Below, piece after piece: positions 43,045-51,425 of a stretch of DNA of 64,000 nt. How positions within the stretch are numbered: the first letter of the stretch is position 1; each line of letters opens with the position of its first letter. The notes beneath the pieces were generated by a model. That model was given only the letters and a program-made list of their open reading frames with translations. It was not told the DNA's origin and did no database searches. The translations under genes were made by a program, and so were the position numbers. Origin of the DNA: Flavimaribacter sp039888615 (lineage in GTDB: Bacteria; Pseudomonadota; Alphaproteobacteria; Rhizobiales; Rhizobiaceae); the NCBI GenBank assembly GCA_039888615.1, contig JBDQQS010000017.1. The stretch is one strand, 5' to 3'.

Positions 43045-43380
43045 TTTGGCTTTGTTTCGGTAATTCCGCTTTTTCGCTCGCTGGAGATCTGGCTTCGTTT
43101 CGGGAATCGGTGATTTGCAATCTGTACCCACCCTCTGAAGCCCGGAAAACCTGCCTCCGTCCAGCTGGCTGGACGCGACAGGACAGGGCGTTCATCCAAT
43201 CTGGCTTTGTTTCGGGATTTTCAGTTTTCCATCTTTCAGGACGGTCTGGCTTTGTTTCGGGAATCGGCGTTCGTCACCGTTTCTGAACGCTTGGGCCGAC
43301 ACTGAATCCCTGTTGCGAAAGGTGCAAGCATAGCACATCCAGCCCAAAATTACACCGTAAGTTCTGTCTTTGTTCCGATC
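43045..43380 (+). repeat. Five-copy interspersed motif TCTGGCTTTGTTTCGG
   Basis: Copies begin at 43045 (TTTGGCTTTGTTTCGG), 43088 (TCTGGCTTCGTTTCGGGAATCGG), 43200 (TCTGGCTTTGTTTCGGGA), 43245 (TCTGGCTTTGTTTCGGGAATCGG) and 43363 (TCTGTCTTTGTTCCGATC, degenerate). Start-to-start distances are 43, 112, 45 and 118, so copies come in pairs with a period near 157. A fainter copy (CTGGCTTTGGGTCG) is at 42882. The spacers between copies are only weakly alike. Confidence 0.6.
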
Positions 43381-43387
43381 ATCGCGG

Positions 43388-44722
43388 CTACTGCGGCGGA
43401 GTTCCGTTTTCGGCGAGGATCTCGCCGACCAGGTAGAGTGAGCCGCAGATCAGGATGCGCGGCGGGACGTCGAGCTTTTTCCAGTCTTCGGCCATCAGAT
43501 CGAGCGCCTGGTAGACGTCGATGGCCGGCTGGGCAGTCAGGCCCGCCCGCGCCGCGTCGTCGGCCAGCGCGACCGGATCGATGCCGGCTTCCGAGCCGCT
43601 GACAGGTATGGCGTAGACGTGGCGCGCCATATCCTCGAAGACGCGGAAATAACCGAATGGATCCTTTGTATTGATCATGCCGGCTATGAGAAACAGCGGA
43701 CGCGAAAAACGCTCCTCAAGTTCAGCCAGGGTTTCGGACACGACCACGGCCGCGCCCGGATTATGGCCGCCGTCGACCCAGATTTCAGCTCCGGGCAGCG
43801 CTGCGTCGACGATCCGGCCGGACGCCAGGCGCTGCATGCGACCCGGCCAGCTGACAGTGTGCAGGCCTTGTTCGATCGCTTCGGGCGCGCAGGCGAACCC
43901 CGCCGCCCTGATCGTGCGGATGGCGGCGGCCGCATTGGCGATCTGGTGGCGGCCGTTCAGCGCCGGCAGATGAAGGTCGAGCAGGCCGGTCTCGTCCTGA
44001 TAGACGAGGCGTCCATGTTCTTCATAGGCCTGGAAATCCTGTCCGTAGACGCTCAACGGGCTTCCAAGCCTGTTGGCGGCTGAAACGATCGTTTCGCGCG
44101 CTGCGTCCTCGGACTGAAAGCCGACCACAACCGGACGTCCCGGCTTGATGATTCCGGCCTTCTCCGCTGCTATCAGCTCCACCCGATCGCCGAGAAAGGC
44201 CTGATGGTCGAGCGCGATCGGCATGATGAGGCTGACCGCGGGATCGCTGAGGATATTGGTCGCGTCGAAACGCCCTCCGAGACCGACTTCAATGATTGCG
44301 ACATCAGCCGGCTGTTCGCTGAACAGCAGGAACATGACAGCGGTCAGGATTTCGAAAACCGTGATTGGCTGGCCGCCATTGGCCTTGGCCACGCGTTCGA
44401 TGGCGTCGGCGAAGAGATCGTCGTCGACAAGCTGACCCGGCCTCGATTTCGACGCAATGCGATAGCGCTCATGCCAGTTCACCAGATGCGGCGAGGTGTG
44501 GACATGCACGCCAAGGCCGGCCGCCTCCAGGATGGACCGGCAAAAGGCCGTGGCCGACCCCTTGCCGTTGGTGCCGGCCACATGAATGACGGGCGGCAGA
44601 CGGTCCTGGGGATCGCCGAGGCGGCTCAACAGTTTACGTATGCGTTCGAGCGTAAGATCGAAACCCTTCGGATGAAGGGTCATCAGTCGTTCGATCGCTT
44701 CAGTCGCTCTTGTCTTTGTCAC
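43388..44722 (-). CDS. folC: Bifunctional dihydrofolate synthase / folylpolyglutamate synthase
   Basis: Adds glutamate to dihydropteroate and to folates. The 444-residue product has the P-loop VIHVAGTNGKGSATAF, the conserved HTSPHLVNWHERYRI, VGLGGRFDATNI and the C-terminal LVDGGHNPGA-like segment (WVDGGHNPGAAVV). The GTG at 44722 overlaps the accD 3' end by 23 bases and gives the N-terminus seen in rhizobial FolC (ERLMTLHPKGFDLTLERI); ATG 44683 is an alternative. The frame upstream of 44722 is a shadow of accD. Confidence 0.94.
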   Translation of the reverse strand: MTKTRATEAIERLMTLHPKGFDLTLERIRKLLSRLGDPQDRLPPVIHVAGTNGKGSATAFCRSILEAAGLGVHVHTSPHLVNWHERYRIASKSRPGQLVDDDLFADAIERVAKANGGQPITVFEILTAVMFLLFSEQPADVAIIEVGLGGRFDATNILSDPAVSLIMPIALDHQAFLGDRVELIAAEKAGIIKPGRPVVVGFQSEDAARETIVSAANRLGSPLSVYGQDFQAYEEHGRLVYQDETGLLDLHLPALNGRHQIANAAAAIRTIRAAGFACAPEAIEQGLHTVSWPGRMQRLASGRIVDAALPGAEIWVDGGHNPGAAVVVSETLAELEERFSRPLFLIAGMINTKDPFGYFRVFEDMARHVYAIPVSGSEAGIDPVALADDAARAGLTAQPAIDVYQALDLMAEDWKKLDVPPRILICGSLYLVGEILAENGTPPQ

Positions 44723-45704
44723 CTGGCTCCGATCCGGCGGCGTCGGACGTCTCGATTTCCTCGTCAACAGCGGACGACGCCGCTGTTTCAGTCGGCGGCG
44801 CTTCGGCTTCCGGCTCCTCGACGACTGCCTCAGGACCGACAGGTTCTTCAAGCGCGGGCAGGCCCATCAGCATCCTGAGCAGGCTTGCTAGCGTGTCCGG
44901 CAATTCGTGGCGGGTCACCACCATGTCGACCATGCCGTGTTCCATCAGATATTCCGATGTCTGGAAGCCTTCGGGTAGCTTCTCATGGACGGTCTGCTCG
45001 ATGACGCGCTTGCCGGCAAAGCCGATCTCCGCGCCCGGTTCGGCGATATGGATGTCGCCGAGCATCGCGTAGGACGCCGTCACGCCGCCGGTCGTCGGGT
45101 TGGTCAGCACGACGATATAGGGCAGACCAGCCTCTTTCAGCATTTCCACCGCGACCGTAGTCTTGGGCAATTGCATCAGGGAGAGAATGCCTTCCTGCAT
45201 CCGCGCGCCCCCGGAAGCGGGAAACATCACCAACGGACATTCGTTCTTTATCGCCATTTCGAAGGCCTGGACGATCGCCTCGCCTGCAGCCACGCCGAGC
45301 GAACCGCCGATGAAGTTGAAATCATGCGCGCAGGCGACGAGCTTCAGTCCCTTGACCGAGCCAATGCCTGCGACGATGGAATCTTCCAGACCAGTCTTTG
45401 ATCGGTTGTCGCGCAGCCGGTCAGTGTATTTCTTGGAATCGCGGAATTTCAGCGGATCCTGCTGAACCTGCGGCGCGGGCAACTCTTCGAATTCGCCCGC
45501 ATCGAACAGATAGCCCAGACGCTGTCGCGCTGTAACGCGCATGTGGTGTCCGGACCCCGGAATGACCCACATGTTTTCCTCGAGATCGGTGTGAAACACC
45601 ATCTCTCCGGTGGAAGGACATTTGATCCAGAGGTTTTCCGGCACCTCCCGGCGGCCAAGCATGGAGCCGAATTTCGGCCGGACAAAGCTGGTAATCCAGT
45701 TCAA
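44700..45704 (-). CDS. accD: Acetyl-CoA carboxylase, carboxyltransferase subunit beta
   Basis: With AccA forms the carboxyltransferase that makes malonyl-CoA. The 334-residue protein has the crotonase-like core (FNFIGGSLGVAAGEAI, PASGGARMQEGILSLMQ, TNPTTGGVTASYAMLGD). The N-terminal zinc ribbon is degenerate: Cys29 remains, while the other ligand positions are Thr32, Ile48 and Ser51, as in other rhizobial AccD proteins. An acidic, low-complexity tail (about 285-334) is added at the C-terminus. Lies between trpA and folC on the minus strand. Confidence 0.95.
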   Translation of the reverse strand: MNWITSFVRPKFGSMLGRREVPENLWIKCPSTGEMVFHTDLEENMWVIPGSGHHMRVTARQRLGYLFDAGEFEELPAPQVQQDPLKFRDSKKYTDRLRDNRSKTGLEDSIVAGIGSVKGLKLVACAHDFNFIGGSLGVAAGEAIVQAFEMAIKNECPLVMFPASGGARMQEGILSLMQLPKTTVAVEMLKEAGLPYIVVLTNPTTGGVTASYAMLGDIHIAEPGAEIGFAGKRVIEQTVHEKLPEGFQTSEYLMEHGMVDMVVTRHELPDTLASLLRMLMGLPALEEPVGPEAVVEEPEAEAPPTETAASSAVDEEIETSDAAGSEPGDKDKSD

Positions 45705-45758
45705 GGCGAACTCCCGTGCAAGAGATATTGAGCTTTACATCTCTTCATATTTGGTGAT

Positions 45759-46598
45759 TTATTCGGCCGCGGCAAGGCGTGCGGCGCGAACGCCGTCGGC
45801 CAGAGACCGAACCAGGTCGGTCACGGCCTGCACTGAATCACCGGTCGCACGGCCTTGATCGTCCAGCGAACCGGCGATGGCGTTGACGATGGCCGTTCCG
45901 ACAACAACGCCGTCCGCCGTCGCGCCGATTGCACGCGCCTGCTCTCCGGTCTTCACGCCAAATCCGACACAGACCGGAAGCTGCGTATGACGCTTGATGC
46001 GCCGAACGGCGTCGCCCACCTTGTCCGTATCGGGCAAGGCGGAACCGGTGATTCCGGTCATCGAGACATAGTAGACGAAGCCCGACGTATTGTTGAGAAC
46101 GGTGGGCAGACGCCGGTCGTCAGTGGTCGGCGTCGCCAGACGGATGAAATTTATTCCCTTTTCCAGCGCCGGCAGACACAATTCGTCGTCCATTTCCGGC
46201 GGCAGATCGACGATGATCAGCCCGTCGAGGCCGGCGACAAGCGCATCGGTCAGGAAACGGTCGACGCCGTAGATATAGATCGGGTTGTAGTAGCCCATGA
46301 TCACGATCGGCGTATCGTGGTCGTTTTTGCGAAATTCGCGGACCATCTCCAGGGTCTTCGCCAGGGTCTGGCCGCCCTTCAGAGCCCTTTGTCCCGCCGC
46401 CTGGATGGACGGGCCGTCGGCCATGGGATCGGAAAACGGCGCGCCCAGCTCAATGACGTCGGCGCCGGCCGCCGGCAGAGCTTTCATGATTTCCAGCGAA
46501 GCGGCGAAATCCGGGTCGCCGCCCATGAAATAGGTCACAAGCGCCGGGCGTCCCTCCGCTGCCAGCGCCGCAAACCTTCTGTCCATACGTTCGGTCAT
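45759..46598 (-). CDS. trpA: Tryptophan synthase alpha chain
   Basis: Cleaves indole-3-glycerol phosphate to indole, which is channelled to TrpB. The 279-residue product has PALVTYFMGGDPDF, VIELGAPFSDPMADGPSIQAA (catalytic Glu and the Asp of the family), FIRLATPTTDDRR and GVVVGTAIV. ATG 46598 has TAGGAG five bases upstream, eight bases after the trpB stop; the longer frame to 46667 lies inside trpB. Confidence 0.96.
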   Translation of the reverse strand: MTERMDRRFAALAAEGRPALVTYFMGGDPDFAASLEIMKALPAAGADVIELGAPFSDPMADGPSIQAAGQRALKGGQTLAKTLEMVREFRKNDHDTPIVIMGYYNPIYIYGVDRFLTDALVAGLDGLIIVDLPPEMDDELCLPALEKGINFIRLATPTTDDRRLPTVLNNTSGFVYYVSMTGITGSALPDTDKVGDAVRRIKRHTQLPVCVGFGVKTGEQARAIGATADGVVVGTAIVNAIAGSLDDQGRATGDSVQAVTDLVRSLADGVRAARLAAAE

Positions 46599-46606
46599 GT
46601 CCGCTC

Positions 46607-47827
46607 CTACAACTCGATGCCGAGGTGACGGGCCGCGGTGAAGACGTCCTTGTCTCCGCGGCCGCACAGATTCATGACGATGATCTGATCCCGGTCCATA
46701 TCCGGCGCCCGCTTGATGACTTCGGCCAGCGCATGCGACGGCTCGAGCGCGGGAATAATGCCCTCGACGCGCGTGAGCCGCTGGAAGGCGGCCAGCGCCT
46801 CGTCATCCATGATCGGCACATATTCCACCCGGCCCATATCCTTCAGCCAGGAATGCTCCGGACCGATGCCCGGATAATCGAGGCCGGCGGATATGGAATG
46901 GCCCTCCTCGATCTGCCCGTCTGCGTCCTGCAGCAGATAGGTGCGGTTGCCATGCAAAACGCCGGGGTTGCCGGCCGTCAGCGAGGCGCAATGTTCTTCC
47001 GTGTCGAGCCCCTTGCCGCCGGCTTCGACGCCGACGATCGCGACCTGCTTGTCATCGAGGAAGGGGTGGAACAGGCCGATGGCGTTGGATCCGCCGCCAA
47101 CGGCTGCGACCAGAAGGTCCGGCAGGCGGCCTTCAGCCTCCAGGATCTGCTCGCGCGCCTCGCGGCCGATCACGGACTGCAAGTCGCGCACCATTTCCGG
47201 ATAGGGATGCGGTCCGGCCGCAGTGCCGATCAGATAATAGGTGCTCTCGACATTCGTCACCCAGTCGCGCAGCGCCTCGTTCATCGCGTCCTTGAGGGTG
47301 CCGTTGCCGGCCTCGACGGGGATGACCTCGGCGCCGAGAAGCTTCATGCGGAAAACGTTGGGCGCCTGCCGCTCAATGTCGGTCGCGCCCATGTAGACGA
47401 CGCAGGGAAGTCCGAAGCGCGCGGCGACCGTTGCGGTGGCGACGCCGTGCTGACCGGCGCCCGTCTCGGCGATGATTCGGGTTTTGCCCATCCGTTTGGC
47501 GAGCAGAATCTGGCCCAGGCAATTGTTGATCTTGTGGGATCCGGTGTGATTGAGCTCGTCGCGCTTGAAGTAGATCTTCGCGCCGCCCAGTTCCTCTGTC
47601 AGCCGTTCGGCGAAATAAAGCGGGCTCGGCCGGCCGGTGTAATGGGTGTTGAGGTTGTCCAGTTCGCGCTTGTATTCGGGATCCTTCTTTGCGAAGGCCC
47701 AGGCCTCCTGCAGGTCGAGGATGAGCGGCATCAGGGTTTCGGCAACGAAACGACCGCCGAAAATTCCGAATCGGCCATCCTCGTCGGGACCGGCGCGAAA
47801 TGAATTCGGTTCAATGGGCTTGTTCAC
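46607..47827 (-). CDS. trpB: Tryptophan synthase beta chain
   Basis: PLP enzyme joining indole and serine. Core motifs: FGGRFVAETLMPLILDL, LNHTGSHKINN with the PLP Lys, ETGAGQHGVATATVAARFG, GGGSNAIGLFHPFL. The start is a GTG; 47827 has GGAAG five bases upstream and gives 406 residues starting NKPIEPNSFRAGPDEDGRFG, while the earlier GTG at 47839 has no ribosome site. Confidence 0.96.
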   Translation of the reverse strand: MNKPIEPNSFRAGPDEDGRFGIFGGRFVAETLMPLILDLQEAWAFAKKDPEYKRELDNLNTHYTGRPSPLYFAERLTEELGGAKIYFKRDELNHTGSHKINNCLGQILLAKRMGKTRIIAETGAGQHGVATATVAARFGLPCVVYMGATDIERQAPNVFRMKLLGAEVIPVEAGNGTLKDAMNEALRDWVTNVESTYYLIGTAAGPHPYPEMVRDLQSVIGREAREQILEAEGRLPDLLVAAVGGGSNAIGLFHPFLDDKQVAIVGVEAGGKGLDTEEHCASLTAGNPGVLHGNRTYLLQDADGQIEEGHSISAGLDYPGIGPEHSWLKDMGRVEYVPIMDDEALAAFQRLTRVEGIIPALEPSHALAEVIKRAPDMDRDQIIVMNLCGRGDKDVFTAARHLGIEL

Positions 47828-47857
47828 GGACACTTCCACATCATAGCGACTTGCACA

Positions 47858-48514
47858 TCAGGCAGCGGGCTGGTTGACAGCCGCGACCTTTTCGAAGAAC
47901 CGGGAGATCAGGGCGCTGTCCTTGACCCCCGGAGCGGATTCCACACCCGACGATATGTCGATCGCCGTGGCGCCGGTGGTTTCTAGGGCGGCGCGGACGT
48001 TGCCCGCATTGAGACCACCGGAAAGCATGTAATCGACGTCGCCGTCAAGCGTGCGCAGCAGCGACCAGTCGAATGAGACGCCGTTGCCGCCCGGAAGCTC
48101 CGAGCCCGCGGGCGCCTTGGCGTCGAGCAGGAAACGGTCGGCGACGCCGCGCCAGGCCTGTATCGCCTCGATATCGGCCGCGTCGCGGATCGAAAAAGCC
48201 TTGATGACTGGCAGGCCGTAGCGCGCGCGGACCTGGCGAACGCGTTCCGGCGTCTCACCGCCGTGAAACTGCAGATAGTCCGGTTTGACCTCATCCACGA
48301 TCCGGTCGAGGACGGCGTCGTCGGCGTTCACGGTGACGGCCACGACGGACGCACGATCGCCGATTCCCCGGCGCAGGCGGCCGGCTTCTTCCGGCGTCAC
48401 GTTGCGCGGGCTTTTCTCGAAGAAGATAAAGCCGATAAGGGACGCCCCCGAGGCAAGCGCCGCCTCGATGGTCTCTTTCGTCTTCATGCCGCAGATCTTG
48501 ACCGTCGTCGTCAT
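47858..48514 (-). CDS. trpF: Phosphoribosylanthranilate isomerase
   Basis: Third enzyme of the Trp branch after anthranilate. The 218-residue TIM barrel has the catalytic Cys in KICGMK, FFEKSPRNV, DYLQFHGGETPERV with the catalytic Asp region near LLDAK, and LSGGLNAGNV for phosphate binding. First gene of trpF-trpB-trpA, 30 bases before trpB; the earlier trp genes lie elsewhere, as usual in rhizobia. Confidence 0.95.
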   Translation of the reverse strand: MTTTVKICGMKTKETIEAALASGASLIGFIFFEKSPRNVTPEEAGRLRRGIGDRASVVAVTVNADDAVLDRIVDEVKPDYLQFHGGETPERVRQVRARYGLPVIKAFSIRDAADIEAIQAWRGVADRFLLDAKAPAGSELPGGNGVSFDWSLLRTLDGDVDYMLSGGLNAGNVRAALETTGATAIDISSGVESAPGVKDSALISRFFEKVAAVNQPAA

Positions 48515-48580
48515 GCGCCGCTCGTCGCATGAATCCGTTGCAAAGTCGAGAGTTTTCGTGGTTTGGCGGGGCGACGAAGC

Positions 48581-49309
48581 CTAACCGAAATCGACGGCGT
48601 GAAGCGCCGAACCGTGGCGCTTCAGCCAGGTTTTCGCCTCCTCCGTGCGCGGGCAAAGCGTCCGGCAGAGATGCCAGAAACCGGGACCGTGATTCATTTC
48701 GCGCAGGTGCGCGACTTCGTGCGCGGCCAGATAGTCGAGCACGTGATCGGGCGCCATAATGATGCGCCAGGAAAAGGAAAGGTTGCCTTCCGAGGAACAG
48801 GACCCCCAGCGGCTGCGCGTGTCCTTGAGGCGGATGGCCCTGGGCTTGCGGCCAAGGGCGGACGCATGACGGGCGACGGCGGCCTCGAGCTCCGCGCGGG
48901 CCTCGCGCCTCAGATAATCGACGACCCGTCGGGCCAGATGTTCAGGCGCGCCGCCGACGAACAGAATGCGCCCCTCACCGGTCTCGCGGACCTCGGTGAG
49001 GCCCCGCAACGCGCCGGTGCGACGGATAGTGTGCTCAACGCCGCGAATTTGGATCGAGCCGCCGTCTGCGAGCGAACCCGGCCTGGGCAATTTGCCGAGC
49101 CGGGACGATAGCCAGCCATTGTTGCGCAGGAGGAACCGCTCGACTTCACGGTCGCTGACGCCTGGCGGCACGGTCATGCGCAGGGCCCGGCCGCCCGGTT
49201 CGATCCTGAGCGTGAGCCGCGTCGCACGGCTGTGTTCCCGGATCGTCAGGGGCAGTCGCCTGCCGGCGACGGCGATGTCGCGTTCCTTCGGATTGGCTGG
49301 CAATGTCAT
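48581..49309 (-). CDS. M48/YgjP-like zinc metallopeptidase
   Basis: A 242-residue protein of the YgjP (DUF45) family: the zinc-binding AHEVAHLREMNHGPGFW (HExxH and a downstream His) and the RWGSCSSEGNLSFSWRI segment are diagnostic. Substrates are unknown. ATG 49309 is preferred over 49366 because the family begins near MTLPAN; the ribosome site is weak. Ends 66 bases before trpF on the same strand. Confidence 0.88.
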   Translation of the reverse strand: MTLPANPKERDIAVAGRRLPLTIREHSRATRLTLRIEPGGRALRMTVPPGVSDREVERFLLRNNGWLSSRLGKLPRPGSLADGGSIQIRGVEHTIRRTGALRGLTEVRETGEGRILFVGGAPEHLARRVVDYLRREARAELEAAVARHASALGRKPRAIRLKDTRSRWGSCSSEGNLSFSWRIIMAPDHVLDYLAAHEVAHLREMNHGPGFWHLCRTLCPRTEEAKTWLKRHGSALHAVDFG

Positions 49310-49356
49310 CAACCGGTTTGTCTTCAGGAAATTCCTAGCTGATTCTGATTCAATAG

Positions 49357-49389
49357 CGCAAAACAAAAGAGCGCCCGAAGAGCGCTCTT
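49357..49389 (-). terminator. Terminator after DUF2852 gene
   Basis: On the minus strand: AAGAGCGC, loop of seven, GCGCTCTT, then TTGTTTTG. It lies between the DUF2852 gene and the metallopeptidase gene. Confidence 0.75.
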
Positions 49390-49417
49390 GAAGTGTTTCT
49401 GTTCAGGCGATGGCCTG

Positions 49418-49834
49418 TCAGTCGTTGTCCTCGTAGCGATCACGTCCGGGCTTGCGCTGGGACATGAAGCGGTCGAACTCTTCCTGGTCCTTGGCGCGGC
49501 GCAATTCGCGAAGATAGTCGTCAAATTCCTGACGCGCTTCCTCGAGCTTGCGGCGCTCTTCCTCGATTCGCTTGAGTTCAGTTTCACGCCACTCGTCGAA
49601 AGCGACGTTTCCGGTGCGCGCATGAAAGCCGCCGTGACGGCGGGTATGCTTGCAACCGAAGGCCTTGCCACTCGTGGCCTTTCTAAAGTCCTGCTTGAAT
49701 TCGTCGAGCCGGTCGCCCCAGATAATGTAGGCGAGCATGGCCAGGCCGAGTGGCCAGAACACGACAAATCCCAGAACCATCAGGCCTATAGTAAGAGGCG
49801 TCCAGGCCGGACGCAGCATTGAGGTGTTGGTCAT
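49418..49834 (-). CDS. DUF2852 family membrane protein
   Basis: A 138-residue protein with one or two hydrophobic helices (residues about 10-37, PLTIGLMVLGFVVFWPLGLAMLAYIIWG) and a long charged coiled coil (RETELKRIEEERRKLEEARQEF, about 88-125). This matches DUF2852, common in rhizobia and of unknown function. ATG 49834 has AAGGG seven bases upstream. Transcribed alone between terminator and phaZ. Confidence 0.85.
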   Translation of the reverse strand: MTNTSMLRPAWTPLTIGLMVLGFVVFWPLGLAMLAYIIWGDRLDEFKQDFRKATSGKAFGCKHTRRHGGFHARTGNVAFDEWRETELKRIEEERRKLEEARQEFDDYLRELRRAKDQEEFDRFMSQRKPGRDRYEDND

Positions 49835-49961
49835 CGAATAGCCCTTGTTCAAACAGACGAGACGAAAGTGTCTGCGCGAAAAACCATGTGGGTGGTGAAC
49901 GCCGCTGATTCAAGAAAGATTCAGAAGATACAAAGTAGGCTATTGAATAAATTAAGTTTTC

Positions 49962-51272
49962 TCAGGCGCTTTTGGCTGTCCTGCGTGACCGGGTCGGGCG
50001 CTTCGCCGCAGGTTTGGCGGCCCGCGCCGACTTTTTCGGCGCTTCGTTGTGGGTGCGCATGAAGTCGAGGATGCGGGGCGCGATCTCCGAGCGGAACCGC
50101 GATCCGTTAAACACCCCGTAGTGACCGACCTTGGGCTGCATGTAATGCATGCGCATGTCGTCGGGAATGTTCGGGCAGATATCGTGCGCGGCCCTGGTCT
50201 GGCCGACGCCGGAAATGTCGTCATTCTCGCCTTCGACGGTCAACAGCGCCACGCGCTTGATCGCCGAAGGGTCGATCAGTTCGTCGCGATGCATGAATTC
50301 GCCCTTGGGCAACGCATGCTCGATGAAGACGCGCTCCACCGTCTGCAGGTAGAACTCGGCCGTCAGGTCCATAACCGCAAGGTATTCGTCGTAGAATTCG
50401 CGGTGTTTTTCCGCCGAATCGCCATCATTGACGACCAGATGCTGGAAGAAATCCTTCTGCGCGATCATGTGCTTGTCGAGATTCATCGACATGAAGCCGG
50501 AGAGCTGTAGGAAACCGGGATAGACTTCGCGCATGAAACCCGGCTGCGGCCAGGGCACGCGCATGATGACATTGTCGCGGAACCACTCGATCGGACGGTT
50601 TTCCGCAAGTTCGTTGACGGCGGTCGGATTCTGCCTTGTGTCGATGGGGCCGCCCATCAGCGTCATCGAGCGCGGCACCTGACCGTCATTGTGCTTTTCC
50701 ATCTGCGCCACAGCGGCGAGGACCGGCACGGACGGCTGGCAGACGGCCATGACATGAGTGTCGCCGCCCATGGAATGCAGCATCGAGATGATGTAGTCGA
50801 TGAAATCGTCCAGGTCGAAAGAGCCTTCCGACATGGGCACCATGCGCGCGTCAGTCCAGTCGGTGATGTAGACGTCGGCATAGGGAAGCAGCGTTTCCAC
50901 GGTGCCGCGCAGCAACGTCGCATAGTGTCCCGACATCGGCGCGACAATGAGGATCCTGGGATTCTTGCCGCGATAGTTCGCCGGCATCGACCGTTCGAAA
51001 TGGATGAGACGGCAGAAGGGGCGCTCCCACACGATCTGTTCGTGCACGGAGACCTTCTGAGCGTTGATGGATATCTCGCCGATACCGAATTCGGGCTTGC
51101 CGTACCGGCGCGTCGTGCGCTCGAACAGTTCAAAGCTGGCCGCCATGGCTCTGCCGAATGTGGTGCGGGAAAACGGATTGAGCGGATTGGCGTAGGTGAG
51201 ACGCATTGCGTCTGCCGCCGTCCTCCAGGGAAACATGGCGGCGTGGCCCAATTCGTAGAACTGATAGAACAT
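49962..51272 (-). CDS. phaZ: Intracellular polyhydroxyalkanoate depolymerase
   Basis: Mobilises stored polyhydroxybutyrate from granules. The 436-residue protein is an alpha/beta hydrolase of the PhaZ type with Cys178 as nucleophile in HVMAVCQPSVPVL, the preceding DDFIDYII, and the C-terminal QPKVGHYGVFNGSRFR with the catalytic His. The last ~25 residues are a Lys/Ala/Arg-rich tail resembling PhaF/histone-like tails, perhaps for granule or DNA contact. The frame starts with MFYQFYELGHAAM, as in homologs. Confidence 0.93.
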   Translation of the reverse strand: MFYQFYELGHAAMFPWRTAADAMRLTYANPLNPFSRTTFGRAMAASFELFERTTRRYGKPEFGIGEISINAQKVSVHEQIVWERPFCRLIHFERSMPANYRGKNPRILIVAPMSGHYATLLRGTVETLLPYADVYITDWTDARMVPMSEGSFDLDDFIDYIISMLHSMGGDTHVMAVCQPSVPVLAAVAQMEKHNDGQVPRSMTLMGGPIDTRQNPTAVNELAENRPIEWFRDNVIMRVPWPQPGFMREVYPGFLQLSGFMSMNLDKHMIAQKDFFQHLVVNDGDSAEKHREFYDEYLAVMDLTAEFYLQTVERVFIEHALPKGEFMHRDELIDPSAIKRVALLTVEGENDDISGVGQTRAAHDICPNIPDDMRMHYMQPKVGHYGVFNGSRFRSEIAPRILDFMRTHNEAPKKSARAAKPAAKRPTRSRRTAKSA

Positions 51273-51425
51273 ATGCGATCAAACCTCTGCGGGACGCAAT
51301 CCACCGATTTTCACATAACCCATGCATCGGGATCGGCTGACCCGGTTCAGCCGAACCAAACTAACATGATTTTGCTGCAACGCAACAGCGCGAATCATTT
51401 TCAAACGGACAGGCGGCATTACCGG

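Larger units (their letters stand above)
42810..43387. other. Repeat-rich convergent intergenic region trxA / folC
   Basis: About 580 bases between the 3' ends of trxA and folC with no convincing gene. From left to right it holds the trxA terminator, a REP-like palindrome (42927-42948), a second hairpin (42965-42987), and five copies of a motif close to TCTGGCTTTGTTTCGGGA (43045-43380). Confidence 0.6.

Noticed and set aside
43045..43380. CRISPR array at the repeats after trxA
   Set aside because: Repeats are short, spacings alternate between about 44 and 115 bases, and no cas genes are present.
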